Notes: a model not told the origin generated them from the sequence alone. DNA of 64,000 bases from Kangiella koreensis DSM 16069 (GCF_000024085.1 NC_013166.1:1798001-1862000), one strand, 5' to 3'; positions 20,391 to 29,832 are shown, numbered from the stretch's first letter. Made by a program: numbers and translations.

Positions 20391-22142
20391 TTATGACTCC
20401 GGAGCCTGAACAAAGGCCAATGGCTGCGCCGAATAGCAGACAATTTTATCGCCTGCCTGTTTATCACCAACTGCTTTTTTAAGTGCCAGTCTTTGTTCTT
20501 TAAAAGTGAAAGCTGAGTCTGCTTGAATAGCATAATGTCTGACATTTTCTGACACCAATACTTCGCCAGGTTCAGCCATAGATTCCAGTCGTGCTGCAAA
20601 ATTAATGGCATCGCCTTCAATATCAAGCTGCTCGGTAATTTCGTTATGAGTAATTTTAACTTCGCCAATATCTAAACCGATACGTAAAGCAAAACCAGCT
20701 CCTGCCAATACTTTTTGAATCATGGCAGCGCAACTTAAAGCACTTTCAACATTTTGGAAGGTGGCTCTTAATGAGTCACCTTCCATATTTGGATAACTGG
20801 CTTGCCATTTTTTAAGTACAGGTTTTAACAGACCTCGGAATAAAGATAGTTTTTCGGTTCGGTCTTCTTCGGTCCAATGCGAAAAGCCTTTTAAGTCAGT
20901 AAACAGTACTGCTAAACGGCGTGTTTTGGCATCACTATCAATTTCAGAAAGCTCAAGTAACTTAGGCCAATATTTATCTTTAATTGCTTGTAAAGACTCT
21001 CGAATTTCAAACTGTAGTTTACGTTCAGATTGGAGACTAATTTGAATAGATTGTAACTTTTCAGCTTCTTGTCGAAGACTCGCTTCGAGCATCGTTGGAT
21101 TTAAACCACCCGTATCTTCGACCACGATAATGGCACGAGTATCACCGGGCTCATTACGGATATCTCGAATGCGTAACTTACAACCCCAGTAACTAGCTTC
21201 AAGATGTTCAATCAAAAACGGTAATGTTGCTAAATCCTGATAAGACAACATACGCTGGTAACGAAGTGTAAAAGTAATCTTGTCGGCAAAAAGTTTTTCA
21301 AATTGATTCTTAGCGTAATGAGTATAATCACGACCACGCTGATCCCAACTTGCATGGCTACAGTCAATGTTTCGAATCGACCAGCCATTCGTTTGTACTT
21401 GCCACAATTTAGTTGCACTTAAAATAGCGTTATCAAGGTTTGCTCTGCCCAAATTAGCACTTCGCAGGTCAGCACCTTTAAAATTAACGCCATTTAAATT
21501 AAAACCAGATAAATCCAAACCTGAAATGTTGGCATTGCTAAGATTGGCACCTTTTAAAGTAACCCCCTCAATACGGCAGCTAGATAAATCAACATCAGAC
21601 AAGTTTGCCTTATTGAGATTAGTATCGCGTAAATTAACATTACCCATTTTTGCACCAATTAACTTAGCGCCCTGCATGTCCAAACCTTCTAAGTTTTGGT
21701 TACGCAAATCAGCTCCACTCAAGTTTGCTTCGCGCAAATCTTGTCCGCGCAAATCATGGTCGCGCAAATCCACACTGGACAAGTCGGTTCGGAAACAAAT
21801 GGCAGTTAATAAATTGGCATGAAGCAAATTGGCATGACTAAGATTAGCTTGCTTTAAATTAGCAGCAATTAATTTTGCTCCGGAAAGATTACAATAACAA
21901 AGGTTGGCATCGGTGAGATTACTAGCGATTAAAGCAACACCTTGCAAATCGGAATAAGCTAGATTGGCTCCAACAAAACTCATTTCTGAAAGGTCACAAC
22001 CAGACAGGTCAAGGCCTCGAAGATCCTGTCCGTCAAAATTGGCGTGAGTTTTTGGGTTCTCTTTACGCCATTGATTCCAGACTTTTTCCCCTTGCATTAA
22101 TATTTTTAATAATTCTTTATTGTCCTCTGATGTCAGAGACAT
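20391..22142 (-). CDS. Pentapeptide-repeat protein fused to a class III nucleotide cyclase
   Basis: The 583-residue cytosolic protein has two parts. Residues about 35-265 are an A(D/N)LxX pentapeptide-repeat right-handed helix (DLRGLDLSGCDLSEMSF onward). After a helical linker, residues about 390-575 form an adenylate/guanylate cyclase domain. It has the metal aspartates in FTDLKGFS (near 413) and MEGDSLRATF (near 454), RIGLDIGEV, and EGDAINFAARLE. The purine-specifying Lys that usually precedes GD appears as Asn (PNMEGD), so substrate choice is uncertain. It is the first gene of the signalling operon, three bases before the propeller gene. Confidence 0.88.
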   Translation of the reverse strand: MSLTSEDNKELLKILMQGEKVWNQWRKENPKTHANFDGQDLRGLDLSGCDLSEMSFVGANLAYSDLQGVALIASNLTDANLCYCNLSGAKLIAANLKQANLSHANLLHANLLTAICFRTDLSSVDLRDHDLRGQDLREANLSGADLRNQNLEGLDMQGAKLIGAKMGNVNLRDTNLNKANLSDVDLSSCRIEGVTLKGANLSNANISGLDLSGFNLNGVNFKGADLRSANLGRANLDNAILSATKLWQVQTNGWSIRNIDCSHASWDQRGRDYTHYAKNQFEKLFADKITFTLRYQRMLSYQDLATLPFLIEHLEASYWGCKLRIRDIRNEPGDTRAIIVVEDTGGLNPTMLEASLRQEAEKLQSIQISLQSERKLQFEIRESLQAIKDKYWPKLLELSEIDSDAKTRRLAVLFTDLKGFSHWTEEDRTEKLSLFRGLLKPVLKKWQASYPNMEGDSLRATFQNVESALSCAAMIQKVLAGAGFALRIGLDIGEVKITHNEITEQLDIEGDAINFAARLESMAEPGEVLVSENVRHYAIQADSAFTFKEQRLALKKAVGDKQAGDKIVCYSAQPLAFVQAPES

Positions 22143-22281
22143 GAGTTTTCCTCTTCAGCCAAGCCGTAGCACTCTATTTATACCATAGAAACTTTATATA
22201 AAACAGCATCTAACAGCAGTTTTACTTGAGCTAAAGCCGGTGGTCAGTACAATAGATTCTTTTGCCATTTTGAGGATTATC

Positions 22282-22641
22282 ATGACTCATCCATTTGAAG
22301 AGTTTCGCCACAAACGCGAACAAGGCAACGCGAAAGCATTGGATACCGACAGCCTGTTGATTAAGCGTTTCTTTGGACTAGACAAAACTGCCTACGGTGA
22401 AGGCACTCTTGACTCAAAAACCAAGGAGTTGCTCGGCCTGGTCGCATCCATGGTTTTGCGTTGTAACGATTGTATTGATTACCATCTGGAACAATGCGTC
22501 AAACAAGGTTGGAACAAACAGGAACTCGATGAAGCTATGGGGGTTGCCATGTTGGTAGGTGGTTCGATTGTGATCCCGCATTTGCGTCACGCGAAACTCA
22601 GCCTTGAGTTTTTATTCGAAGAACAAGCGCAAAGTGATTAA
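22282..22641 (+). CDS. AhpD-like carboxymuconolactone decarboxylase family protein
   Basis: The 119-residue all-helical protein carries the CxxC...H active site (RCNDCIDYHLEQ) found in AhpD-type alkylhydroperoxidase-like proteins, and the GVAMLVGGS block. It probably works as a thiol-dependent peroxidase or reductase; the carboxymuconolactone label is only the family name. The ATG with GAGGA six bases upstream was chosen over an in-frame GTG 42 bases earlier. It is a single gene convergent with hda. Confidence 0.88.
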   Translation: MTHPFEEFRHKREQGNAKALDTDSLLIKRFFGLDKTAYGEGTLDSKTKELLGLVASMVLRCNDCIDYHLEQCVKQGWNKQELDEAMGVAMLVGGSIVIPHLRHAKLSLEFLFEEQAQSD

Positions 22642-22654
22642 TCTAAGCTAACCC

Positions 22655-23344
22655 CTATAAACCAAGCACTTCTTTGATAAATGGAATGGTTAACTTTCTC
22701 TTGGCTTGCAAGGATGCTTGATCAAGTTTATCCAAAATCCCCAGCAACGTGGGCAAATCACGTTGTTGGCGAGCCAATAGATAGTGAGCGACTTCATTAC
22801 TAAGTTCCAAGCCTTTTTCTTCAGCTTTTCTTTGCAACAAAATCAGCTTTTCCTCATCATTTAAAGGCTTGATATTGTATATGAACATAGCCGACAGGCG
22901 TGACTTAAGATCCTTAAGCTCTAGAGCCAACTGTGATGGCGCATTCAAGCCGGTGATCAGAAAACTCTTGCCCTGCTCCTTGAGCTGGTTATAAAGATTG
23001 AAAATCGCAGTTTGCCACTCTTTATCTGCAATCACTTTCTCAATACCATCCAGCGAGACGCAATCAAAAGCCACCAGACCATCCAGCATTTGTGGTACTA
23101 ACATGCTGTTTTCTAATGGCAAATAGGCAATTAGCTTGTCGGGGTTTTGCTCAGAATAAGCATGAGTTAACGCTTGCAGTAAATGACTCCGGCCATGGCC
23201 CTGCTCTGAATAGATATAGATAAAATCACTCTCACCCTGACAAATAGCTTCTAGCTTCTGAAGCAACAGCTGATTTTCGCCAACCATAAAATTGGCAAAG
23301 GTAGCATCGGAATGAAGCTCAATATCGAGGGGTAATTGCTGCAT
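22655..23344 (-). CDS. hda: DnaA-homologous regulator Hda
   Basis: Hda acts with the beta clamp to trigger DnaA-ATP hydrolysis after initiation. The N-terminus has the clamp-binding QLPLDI at residues 3-8. The AAA+ domain has the Hda-type Walker A EQGHGRSHLL at about 47-56 and a Walker B around VAFDCVSLDGIE. At 229 residues it matches the family. The gene follows the phosphatidyltransferase and DUF2066 genes, a common gammaproteobacterial order near purM. Confidence 0.94.
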   Translation of the reverse strand: MQQLPLDIELHSDATFANFMVGENQLLLQKLEAICQGESDFIYIYSEQGHGRSHLLQALTHAYSEQNPDKLIAYLPLENSMLVPQMLDGLVAFDCVSLDGIEKVIADKEWQTAIFNLYNQLKEQGKSFLITGLNAPSQLALELKDLKSRLSAMFIYNIKPLNDEEKLILLQRKAEEKGLELSNEVAHYLLARQQRDLPTLLGILDKLDQASLQAKRKLTIPFIKEVLGL

Positions 23345-23368
23345 GGTTGTTTAAATTATAGGTTATTC

Positions 23369-24001
23369 TTATTGCTGACCAGGGTCAGTGTGGTTAGTTT
23401 CAGCCTTATCTTTAACTGCGTCATGACTGCTTTCAGACAGTGGCTGTTTATTGTTCTTAACCGCTTTGTAATTAACAACGCCTAGCCAGATATAATGAAG
23501 TCCGCTAATAATGCAGGTCAATATTACTGTAATTTCAAGACCTTGCAACAATATATCAGGAACAGAATACCAGTCAGCAACTGTCACTAAAACCAATAGC
23601 ACAAGCAGAATAAGCAGGGCTGTATTCCATTTGGAAATTAAAGACGGGCGCATTTCATAAGGCCCAACGAAATAATGATAGCTGGTTGCACCGCCGACGA
23701 TAATCACATCTCTGGCGGTTGATACCCAGAATAAGGTCCAGGAAATATGGCCTTTCACCACCAGCAATAGCAAAGCTACCAGTAACAATAATTTATCGGC
23801 CAAAGGGTCGGTGATCGAACCAAAACGACTTTGCCAGCGAAATCGCTTGGCCAGCAGCCCATCCAAACCATCGGATAGGCCCGCTATCAGGAAAATAACC
23901 AGTGCCAAAGCATATTGTTCGATCATCACATAGTAGGCAAACGGAATAATCAGAATGATCCGCATAATGGTGATGAGGTTTGGCAACACACTTAAGCTCA
24001 T
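23369..24001 (-). CDS. CDP-alcohol phosphatidyltransferase family protein (PgsA-like)
   Basis: This 210-residue integral membrane enzyme has five to six hydrophobic segments. The family signature is present in order: LSDGLDGLLAKRFRWQSRFGSITDPLADK, matching DGx2ARx8Gx3Dx3D with the Ala of the AR pair shown as A-K. That is typical of phosphatidylglycerophosphate or cardiolipin synthase relatives. The exact alcohol substrate cannot be told from sequence alone. It sits between DUF2066 and hda, transcribed in the same direction. Confidence 0.85.
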   Translation of the reverse strand: MSLSVLPNLITIMRIILIIPFAYYVMIEQYALALVIFLIAGLSDGLDGLLAKRFRWQSRFGSITDPLADKLLLLVALLLLVVKGHISWTLFWVSTARDVIIVGGATSYHYFVGPYEMRPSLISKWNTALLILLVLLVLVTVADWYSVPDILLQGLEITVILTCIISGLHYIWLGVVNYKAVKNNKQPLSESSHDAVKDKAETNHTDPGQQ

Positions 24002-24027
24002 GATTTTATTATTTATTTCCCTGTTAA

Positions 24028-25095
24028 CTAATCCCGCCAGCGGAAGCTATAACGCCCGCCTAAACCTTGATCGGTCGGAATGCGACGAAGATTATTCCCT
24101 ATATTAATAGCATCAATCAAGCTTTGTGGCGAAGATTGCACTTTAACTTCAAATAAAACAGCGCTGTCTTTCACCTGAAGCACTCTCACTGACTGAGTCA
24201 TGCCCAGGCCGTCAAGGTAGCGTCGAGCACCCGCATAAGCATCCAGTGTATTAATATTCTCAACAAAAATTTCTACCGCAAGGACTTGATCAGACAACAC
24301 AACAGACAATCTTGCCGCCAATTTATCGGCTATTTGGTCAATCAAATCGGCAACAACCTGCTGCTTACTGGATGCAGTGCTGGATATGTTCTCAACATTT
24401 CCGCCTAAATCCAAAGACCAACGACCCATCCATTGTCCACCGCTCTGTGACAACTGCCCGGCAACCACATAATCAGCATTATATCGCTCAGAAGCTCTTT
24501 TGATGGGCCCTGTAAATCGGCCCCAGACATCACCCACTGAAACTTCGGACTTGTCTTCCAAATCCATCAAGGGCATGACAATCGGCAAGCCTCGACGTGC
24601 TGCAGCACGCTTTATAGCGATAGCCACCTGATCCCGACTCTCAGAAACCACTCGGCGTTGCCCGTCCTCTTCAACCGCAATCCAGAAACTACCGGCTGGT
24701 CGGTTTTCAGACCATATAGGCTGTTGCGCCTCTTTTAAGATTCTGTGTATTGCCTGGCTATCGAAAGTAGCAACCAGCAATAAGGGTCTTTCGTAGACCA
24801 TTTGCTCTTCTGCGCTTAACCTTTTGTAGGAATACTGACGCATATAGTTTTGCGCATCCGACAGAACCGCTTGAATTTGCGAATTGTTCACAACAGCTTT
24901 ATTGCCACTGACTCGAACCAGAACTTCCGCGAAGACATTCTGCATGGCATTTTGACGCACGCCAGTCGACTGATTTTCCACAGGCCAGCTAGCAGAATAT
25001 AAGTCGGCCACACGCTCAGATTGAGCTGGCATAACCCAACAGAGATTCACTAGCAGGAGTGTCAAATAAAGATATAATTTTGATATATTTCTCAT
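24028..25095 (-). CDS. DUF2066 family exported protein
   Basis: The 355-residue protein has a signal peptide (about 1-26, ending PAQS). DUF2066 features include VLVRVSGNKAVVNNSQI at about 54-70, YVVAGQLSQSGGQW in the middle and the region around DQVLAVEIFVENINTLDAY. The family has no established function; members are usually found upstream of hda in gammaproteobacteria, as here. It is the first gene of a leftward unit with the phosphatidyltransferase and hda. Confidence 0.88.
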   Translation of the reverse strand: MRNISKLYLYLTLLLVNLCWVMPAQSERVADLYSASWPVENQSTGVRQNAMQNVFAEVLVRVSGNKAVVNNSQIQAVLSDAQNYMRQYSYKRLSAEEQMVYERPLLLVATFDSQAIHRILKEAQQPIWSENRPAGSFWIAVEEDGQRRVVSESRDQVAIAIKRAAARRGLPIVMPLMDLEDKSEVSVGDVWGRFTGPIKRASERYNADYVVAGQLSQSGGQWMGRWSLDLGGNVENISSTASSKQQVVADLIDQIADKLAARLSVVLSDQVLAVEIFVENINTLDAYAGARRYLDGLGMTQSVRVLQVKDSAVLFEVKVQSSPQSLIDAINIGNNLRRIPTDQGLGGRYSFRWRD

Positions 25096-25382
25096 GAACC
25101 TAAGTTCCTGTTTTAATTATCTTTTGCTCGCTTTGATACAAAGCTTGCAATGTTTGCACAAGCACCGATAACCTGCCCAATAATGTCGGCATTTTAGCAG
25201 TTTTTAATAATCACGCCAGGCAATTAGACCATATCCTAATGATAGTTAAAGTTAACTATCCCTTTTCTTTCTCCTTTTCATTGGTTTTCCCACAAGAAAG
25301 GCTCGAATGAGCGTTACACGTTACCTATAATACGCAGCACTTTCTTATTATTTTTAACATCAAACAAAAATAGGCGAATTCA

Positions 25383-25946
25383 ATGGCAAAAGACAACTCA
25401 AGTCATTTCCCACAACCGGACCAGGTCTTAAATCATGCGGAAGTTATTGTCAGCGAACAGGATGTGGACAACGCCATCAGCAAACTCGCCGAACAAATCA
25501 ACAGCCAGCACTACTCAGCTCCTTTGCAGATTTTTTGTATCATGAATGGCGGCCTCTACTTTGCTGGCCAACTATTGCGCCTGTTAACAATACCAGTCAC
25601 CGTCAACTACCTACATGCCACCCGCTACGGTGATAAAACGCAAGGACAGGAATTGCAATGGCTGGTTAAACCCAAAGCCGAAGATATACATAATCAGCCC
25701 ATAATGTTGCTGGATGATATTTTTGATGAAGGCATTACTCTGGAAGCCATTGCCAAAGAATGTGAGGCTTTCAAACCATCAAGCCTGCAGTGCGCTGTTC
25801 TAGTAGACAAAAATCACCAACGTAAACCTGAATCAGGTTTTAAACCAGAATTTGTTGGCTTAAGTGTGCCGGATCGATACATCTTTGGCTGTGGTATGGA
25901 TTACAAAGGGTTATGGCGTAATTTGCCGGCAATTTATGCGATATAA
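25383..25946 (+). CDS. hpt: Hypoxanthine-guanine phosphoribosyltransferase
   Basis: Hpt salvages hypoxanthine and guanine with PRPP in the cytosol. The 187-residue type I PRTase has the PRPP-binding loop IMLLDDIFDEGITLEAI at about 115-131, the PPi loop CIMNGGLYFAG near 50, and the C-terminal hood element SVPDRYIFGCGMDYKGLWRNLP. This is the longer gammaproteobacterial Hpt form. It is near purM/purN but separately transcribed. Confidence 0.9.
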   Translation: MAKDNSSHFPQPDQVLNHAEVIVSEQDVDNAISKLAEQINSQHYSAPLQIFCIMNGGLYFAGQLLRLLTIPVTVNYLHATRYGDKTQGQELQWLVKPKAEDIHNQPIMLLDDIFDEGITLEAIAKECEAFKPSSLQCAVLVDKNHQRKPESGFKPEFVGLSVPDRYIFGCGMDYKGLWRNLPAIYAI

Positions 25947-26114
25947 CACTCATCTCCTTACAAAAGGCGTATACTGAGGAATAATTCACATTTACGTCTT
26001 TGTATTAACCGCAAAGCAAAGATACGCTATATAAGTTACTGTTAATTCAGTTAGTATTCATTCTTGTGAGCTATGATGAATCCAAGTTTTTTGGGGAACC
26101 CGAGGAGAAATAGT

Positions 26115-26780
26115 ATGAAAATATCGACCCCTTTTATGAAAACCCTTACCGCTGCAGTTGTTGCTGGCGTGATGGGTGTTGGTTGTACAACCCTTAATCC
26201 ATATACTGGCGAAGAACAAACCAGTAAGACGGTTAAGTATGGCGCGATCGGTGCCATTACCTGTGGTTTGATTGGCGCGACTCGCGACAGTAAAAGTGCT
26301 CGTAACGCTGCGCTAGGTTGTGGTGCAATTGGTGCTGGTATCGGTGCTTACATGGATAGCCAGGAAAAAGAATTACGTGAAGAGTTAGCTGGTACTGGTG
26401 TAGGCGTTCAACGTGATGGCGAGCAAATTCACTTGATCATGCCTGGTGACATCACTTTTCAGACCGATCGCTACGCGATTGATAGCGGCTTCTACCCGGT
26501 TTTAGACTCTGTTTCTAAAGTTTTGTATAAGTTTAAAGATACAAACCTTGAAGTTGCGGGCTTTACCGACTCAGTAGGTAGTGACTCCTATAACCAAGAG
26601 CTATCTGAGAAGCGTGCAAACAGCGTAGCTTCTTACTTACGTCAGCGCGAGATTCCGAATAACCGCTTGCGTGTGGTTGGCTATGGAGAACGCTATCCGG
26701 TAGCACCAAACGAAACAGAAGCTGGTCGCTCGAAAAACCGTCGTGTTGAGCTAACCATTACTCCAGATCCACAAAACTAA
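26115..26780 (+). CDS. OmpA-family outer-membrane lipoprotein with glycine-zipper (YiaD-like)
   Basis: The start was set at the ATG preceded by GAGGAGAAA, giving 221 residues. A type II signal peptide ends in the lipobox GVG-C near residue 24. Then come a glycine-rich hydrophobic region (GAIGAITCGLIGA and CGAIGAGIGAYMDS) and a C-terminal OmpA peptidoglycan-binding domain: VAGFTDSVGSDSYNQELSEKRA and VVGYGERYPVAPN...GRSKNRRVEL. It should link the outer membrane to peptidoglycan. A longer in-frame start 42 bases upstream lacks a site and breaks the signal peptide. Confidence 0.92.
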   Translation: MKISTPFMKTLTAAVVAGVMGVGCTTLNPYTGEEQTSKTVKYGAIGAITCGLIGATRDSKSARNAALGCGAIGAGIGAYMDSQEKELREELAGTGVGVQRDGEQIHLIMPGDITFQTDRYAIDSGFYPVLDSVSKVLYKFKDTNLEVAGFTDSVGSDSYNQELSEKRANSVASYLRQREIPNNRLRVVGYGERYPVAPNETEAGRSKNRRVELTITPDPQN

Positions 26781-26796
26781 GTGTATCTGTTCTTCT

Positions 26797-26820
26797 AAAA
26801 AGCGGCTTCGGCCGCTTTTT
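26797..26820 (+). terminator. Terminator of the OmpA-type lipoprotein gene
   Basis: The arms AAGCGGC / GCCGCTT have a stable TTCG loop and a T-tract. Confidence 0.9.
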
Positions 26821-26910
26821 CTTTGTCTGTGGGTAATTTAGTTGATCCTTTTTTAGGGTCACTCCTTTCTATCAATAGCCGCATCTAGTAAAATTAGCGC
26901 AATTTTGAAA

Positions 26911-26924
26911 GGGTCAGTTGACCC
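26911..26924. promoter_or_regulatory. Inverted repeat in the purM leader
   Basis: GGGTCA-GT-TGACCC is a perfect 6-base inverted repeat 27 bases ahead of the purM start, just downstream of a possible -10 (TAAAAT, 26889-26894). A second AGGGTCA half-site lies about 56 bases upstream. It does not resemble the E. coli PurR box, so the binding factor is unknown. Confidence 0.35.
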
Positions 26925-26950
26925 GAGCCCACTTTTATCTAGGAATTCAA

Positions 26951-27988
26951 ATGAGCGACAAAAAATCCCTGAGCTACAAAGACGCAGGTGTGGACATTGA
27001 TGCAGGCAACGCCTTAGTAGACCGTATTAAAGACGTTTGCAAAAAAACGTACCGCCCTGAAGTGATGGGAAATATCGGTGGTTTTGGCGCACTTTTCGAT
27101 TTGCCTTCAGGTTATGAAGAGCCAGCATTAGTAGCAGGAACGGATGGCGTAGGAACCAAGTTGCGTCTTGCCTTGAATCTGAAAAAGCACGATACCGTTG
27201 GGATTGATTTGGTCGCAATGTGTGTCAATGACCTGGTTGTTCAAGGTGCTGAACCTCTGTTCTTCCTGGATTATTACGCTACCGGTAAACTGGATGTTGA
27301 TATTGCAGCAGACGTTGTCACCGGTATTGCTAAAGGTTGCGAAATTTCAGGTTGCTCATTGATTGGCGGCGAAACTGCTGAAATGCCGGGTATGTATGAA
27401 GGCGATGACTACGATTTAGCTGGCTTCTGCGTTGGTATCGTTGACAAGAAAAAGATTATTGATGGCAGCAAAGTGAAAACAGGCGATGTATTGCTAGGAC
27501 TTGCTTCAAGCGGCCCACACTCAAACGGTTACTCATTGATCCGCAAAATCCTTGAAGTTAGCGGCGCAGATGTTAATGCCGAGTTTGAGAATGGCAAAAC
27601 CTTGGGCGAAACCCTGTTAGAACCGACCCGAATCTATGTTAAGCCTCTACTTCGCCTGTTCAAGGAAGTGGAAGTTAAAGCTATTTCGCATATCACTGGC
27701 GGCGGTCTACAGGAAAACTTGCCACGTGTTATGCCAAAGACATCTAAAGCTATGGTTAACACTAGCGCCTGGCAAATGCCTAAAGTATTCCAATGGCTCC
27801 AAACTGAAGGCAATGTCGACCGTCATGAAATGCACCGTACCTTCAACTGTGGCATAGGCATGGTTCTTGTCGTAAGCAAAGAGAACGCAGAAAGAGCCTC
27901 TGACTTATTGCAAACACTGGGTGAAACTGTCTATAACATTGGTTATATCGCTGCCCGCGATGGTGATGAAGAACAAGTGGTTCTTTAA
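26951..27988 (+). CDS. purM: Phosphoribosylformylglycinamidine cyclo-ligase (AIR synthase)
   Basis: PurM carries out the fifth step of purine synthesis, closing FGAM to AIR with ATP. The ATG with AGGA upstream gives 345 residues, the E. coli length; the longer frame begins at a TTG inside an inverted repeat. Family blocks are [13 protein letters not shown] near 66, [19 protein letters not shown] near 95 and [16 protein letters not shown] near 185. It is followed by purN 11 bases later, an operon. Confidence 0.97.
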   Translation: MSDKKSLSYKDAGVDIDAGNALVDRIKDVCKKTYRPEVMGNIGGFGALFDLPSGYEEPALVAGTDGVGTKLRLALNLKKHDTVGIDLVAMCVNDLVVQGAEPLFFLDYYATGKLDVDIAADVVTGIAKGCEISGCSLIGGETAEMPGMYEGDDYDLAGFCVGIVDKKKIIDGSKVKTGDVLLGLASSGPHSNGYSLIRKILEVSGADVNAEFENGKTLGETLLEPTRIYVKPLLRLFKEVEVKAISHITGGGLQENLPRVMPKTSKAMVNTSAWQMPKVFQWLQTEGNVDRHEMHRTFNCGIGMVLVVSKENAERASDLLQTLGETVYNIGYIAARDGDEEQVVL

Positions 27989-27999
27989 ACCGTCCTGAC

Positions 28000-28623
28000 A
28001 TGTCCAACATCGTTGTTCTCATTTCCGGCAACGGAAGCAATCTACAAGCAATTATCGATAGCGTCCAAAACGGCGCTATCGATGGCTGCGTATCTGCCGT
28101 AATTAGCAATAAACCTGATGTCTACGGGCTTGAGCGCGCTGAGAAGGCAGGTATTCCGGCAATTGCCGTCGACCATTCCCAATTTTCCAGTCGCTCTGAT
28201 TTTGAGCAGGCTCTGATACAAACCATTGATCAGTACCAACCGAATTTGGTTGTATTGGCTGGATTTATGCGTATTCTTAGTTCAGAGTTTGTTCAGCATT
28301 ACTTAGGCACAATGCTTAACATCCATCCCTCTTTATTACCGAAGTATCCAGGACTCAACACACATAAAAGAGTGTTAGAGAATGGTGATAAGGAACACGG
28401 AACCAGTGTACACTTTGTAACGGCCGAGCTGGATGGTGGCCCAATCATTGCACAACGGAGTTTCCATGTTACAGCAGATGACAACGAAGAAAGTTTGCAG
28501 AAAAAAATTCAACAGCAAGAACACAAGCTATATCCCGAAGTGGTTAGCTGGTTCTGTAGCGGTCGACTGCAATTCAAAGATGGTAAGGCCTGGCTCGACC
28601 AACAACCTGTTAGCATTCTATAA
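28000..28623 (+). CDS. purN: Phosphoribosylglycinamide formyltransferase
   Basis: PurN formylates GAR with 10-formyl-THF. The 207-residue protein has the N-terminal VLISGNGSNLQAII, and the catalytic MLNIHPSLLPKYPGLNTH with Asn and His near 105. The formyl-folate loop Asp is in VTAELDGGPIIAQ near 143. It follows purM, and its 3' end overlaps the DUF3108 gene by 44 bases if the start chosen there is right. Confidence 0.97.
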   Translation: MSNIVVLISGNGSNLQAIIDSVQNGAIDGCVSAVISNKPDVYGLERAEKAGIPAIAVDHSQFSSRSDFEQALIQTIDQYQPNLVVLAGFMRILSSEFVQHYLGTMLNIHPSLLPKYPGLNTHKRVLENGDKEHGTSVHFVTAELDGGPIIAQRSFHVTADDNEESLQKKIQQQEHKLYPEVVSWFCSGRLQFKDGKAWLDQQPVSIL

Positions 28624-29398
28624 GTCACCTGAGGTTGATTCCCCTGCTACATTTTCAAGCTTAATCTTAAGCGTCCTGTTATTTATATTAATCAGTTTCT
28701 TATCTTCGACCGTAGCGGCGGAAGATACAGTGCCAGCCGAACACGAAAGCACTTCTCTGAGAGCCGTTAAACCCTACTCTATACAATACAAAGTAATGCA
28801 TGATGGCGACAAAGTTGGAACCGCGACACGCAAACTCGAGCAGCTAAGTAATGGCCAATGGCAATCCTCTATGGAGTCAGATATCAGTTACTATTTGCTT
28901 TCAGACGAACGTCGAGAAACCAGTCGCTTCGAAATAGTAGATGAGATCATTCGTCCACTTCATTACCAAAGTCTGGCTGACACCAGCTTCCGTTCAGACA
29001 GAATCCTGATTCAAAAATTTGACTGGGACGCGATGCGTGAACAAGGGTCATATGAGGGTAAAAAGTGGAACATGCAGCTACAGGAAGGCCTGCTCGATCC
29101 TCTCACAGAAGTTTTAGCGGTAAGAGAAACTCTGTTGGCCCAAAAGCCTCTGCAAGCAATCGACATCAGCTATCGAGGTGGTATTCGTCATCATGAATTT
29201 AAAGTGGTGGGCGAAGAAACTCTGAAATTAAAATCAGGAGACATTCGAACTGCTAAACTACAGCTCATTGAAAAAAATGGTACGCGCATAACTAACTTCT
29301 GGTTTGCGATTGACCATGAAATGTTGCTGGTCCAAATCCAACGAATTAAAGATGGTGAAGAAGAAGCAAAGTTAGTAGCGACAAGCTGGGAACTTTAA
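28580..29398 (+). CDS. DUF3108 family exported protein
   Basis: The 272-residue protein has a long hydrophobic N-terminal segment (FSSLILSVLLFILISFLSS) ending TVAAED, a signal peptide or anchor. The body has the DUF3108 pattern PYSIQYKVMHDGDKVGTATRK near 65-85 and a C-terminal NFWFAIDHEMLLVQIQ. The frame stays open 147 bases further inside purN; I took the internal ATG nearest the signal segment, though its ribosome binding site is poor and coupling to purN is likely. DUF3108 genes commonly trail purN. The function is unknown. Confidence 0.82.
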   Translation: MVRPGSTNNLLAFYKSPEVDSPATFSSLILSVLLFILISFLSSTVAAEDTVPAEHESTSLRAVKPYSIQYKVMHDGDKVGTATRKLEQLSNGQWQSSMESDISYYLLSDERRETSRFEIVDEIIRPLHYQSLADTSFRSDRILIQKFDWDAMREQGSYEGKKWNMQLQEGLLDPLTEVLAVRETLLAQKPLQAIDISYRGGIRHHEFKVVGEETLKLKSGDIRTAKLQLIEKNGTRITNFWFAIDHEMLLVQIQRIKDGEEEAKLVATSWEL

Positions 29399-29418
29399 AA
29401 CTGTAAGGAAGAAATAGG

Positions 29419-29832
29419 ATGGTGAAAAATATTGTTGTTTTGAGTTTATTGATTGCCTCTACTCAGCCCGGGCTGGCAAGCAACTATACTGAGGAAGATG
29501 CATTAAGCATTGATAAAGCCATCACTCAGGACATTCAGTTTCAATTTCCCAATGACAATAACATCCATCCTGACACCAGCGACTTTGAAGTCATCAATTA
29601 CGTCACTCTAAGCAATGAACAAGGCACGCGTAAAGCAACGGTAACATTGCACAATTCATCCAGTGGCAATCGCATTTTCGTTAGCAAACAGATAATGGCG
29701 CTATTTGCTAATGGTGACCGCCTTAGTCCTATCGAGAAAAAAGTCACTTTCAAAGGCAAAGAAACCCAAACCATTACCCTTCATTTTGGTAATCACAGCT
29801 ACCCAATACTTAGCCTCTATACTCGGCAATAA
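29419..29832 (+). CDS. Small secreted protein of unknown function
   Basis: The 137-residue protein has a signal peptide (MVKNIVVLSLLIASTQPGLAS). The mature part is beta-rich with no cysteine and no family I recognise. It is 20 bases after the DUF3108 gene with AAGGAAG upstream, so it is probably the last gene of the purM-purN-DUF3108 unit, which ends at the terminator just after it. Confidence 0.7.
   Translation: MVKNIVVLSLLIASTQPGLASNYTEEDALSIDKAITQDIQFQFPNDNNIHPDTSDFEVINYVTLSNEQGTRKATVTLHNSSSGNRIFVSKQIMALFANGDRLSPIEKKVTFKGKETQTITLHFGNHSYPILSLYTRQ

Noticed and set aside
21420..22060. Tandem direct repeats suggestive of a CRISPR or minisatellite
   Set aside because: The periodicity is 15 bases and in frame; it encodes the pentapeptide repeats of the cyclase fusion.
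26918..26950. A TTG start for purM 33 bases upstream
   Set aside because: It falls inside the inverted repeat, adds residues absent from the family, and the ATG with AGGA gives the E. coli length.
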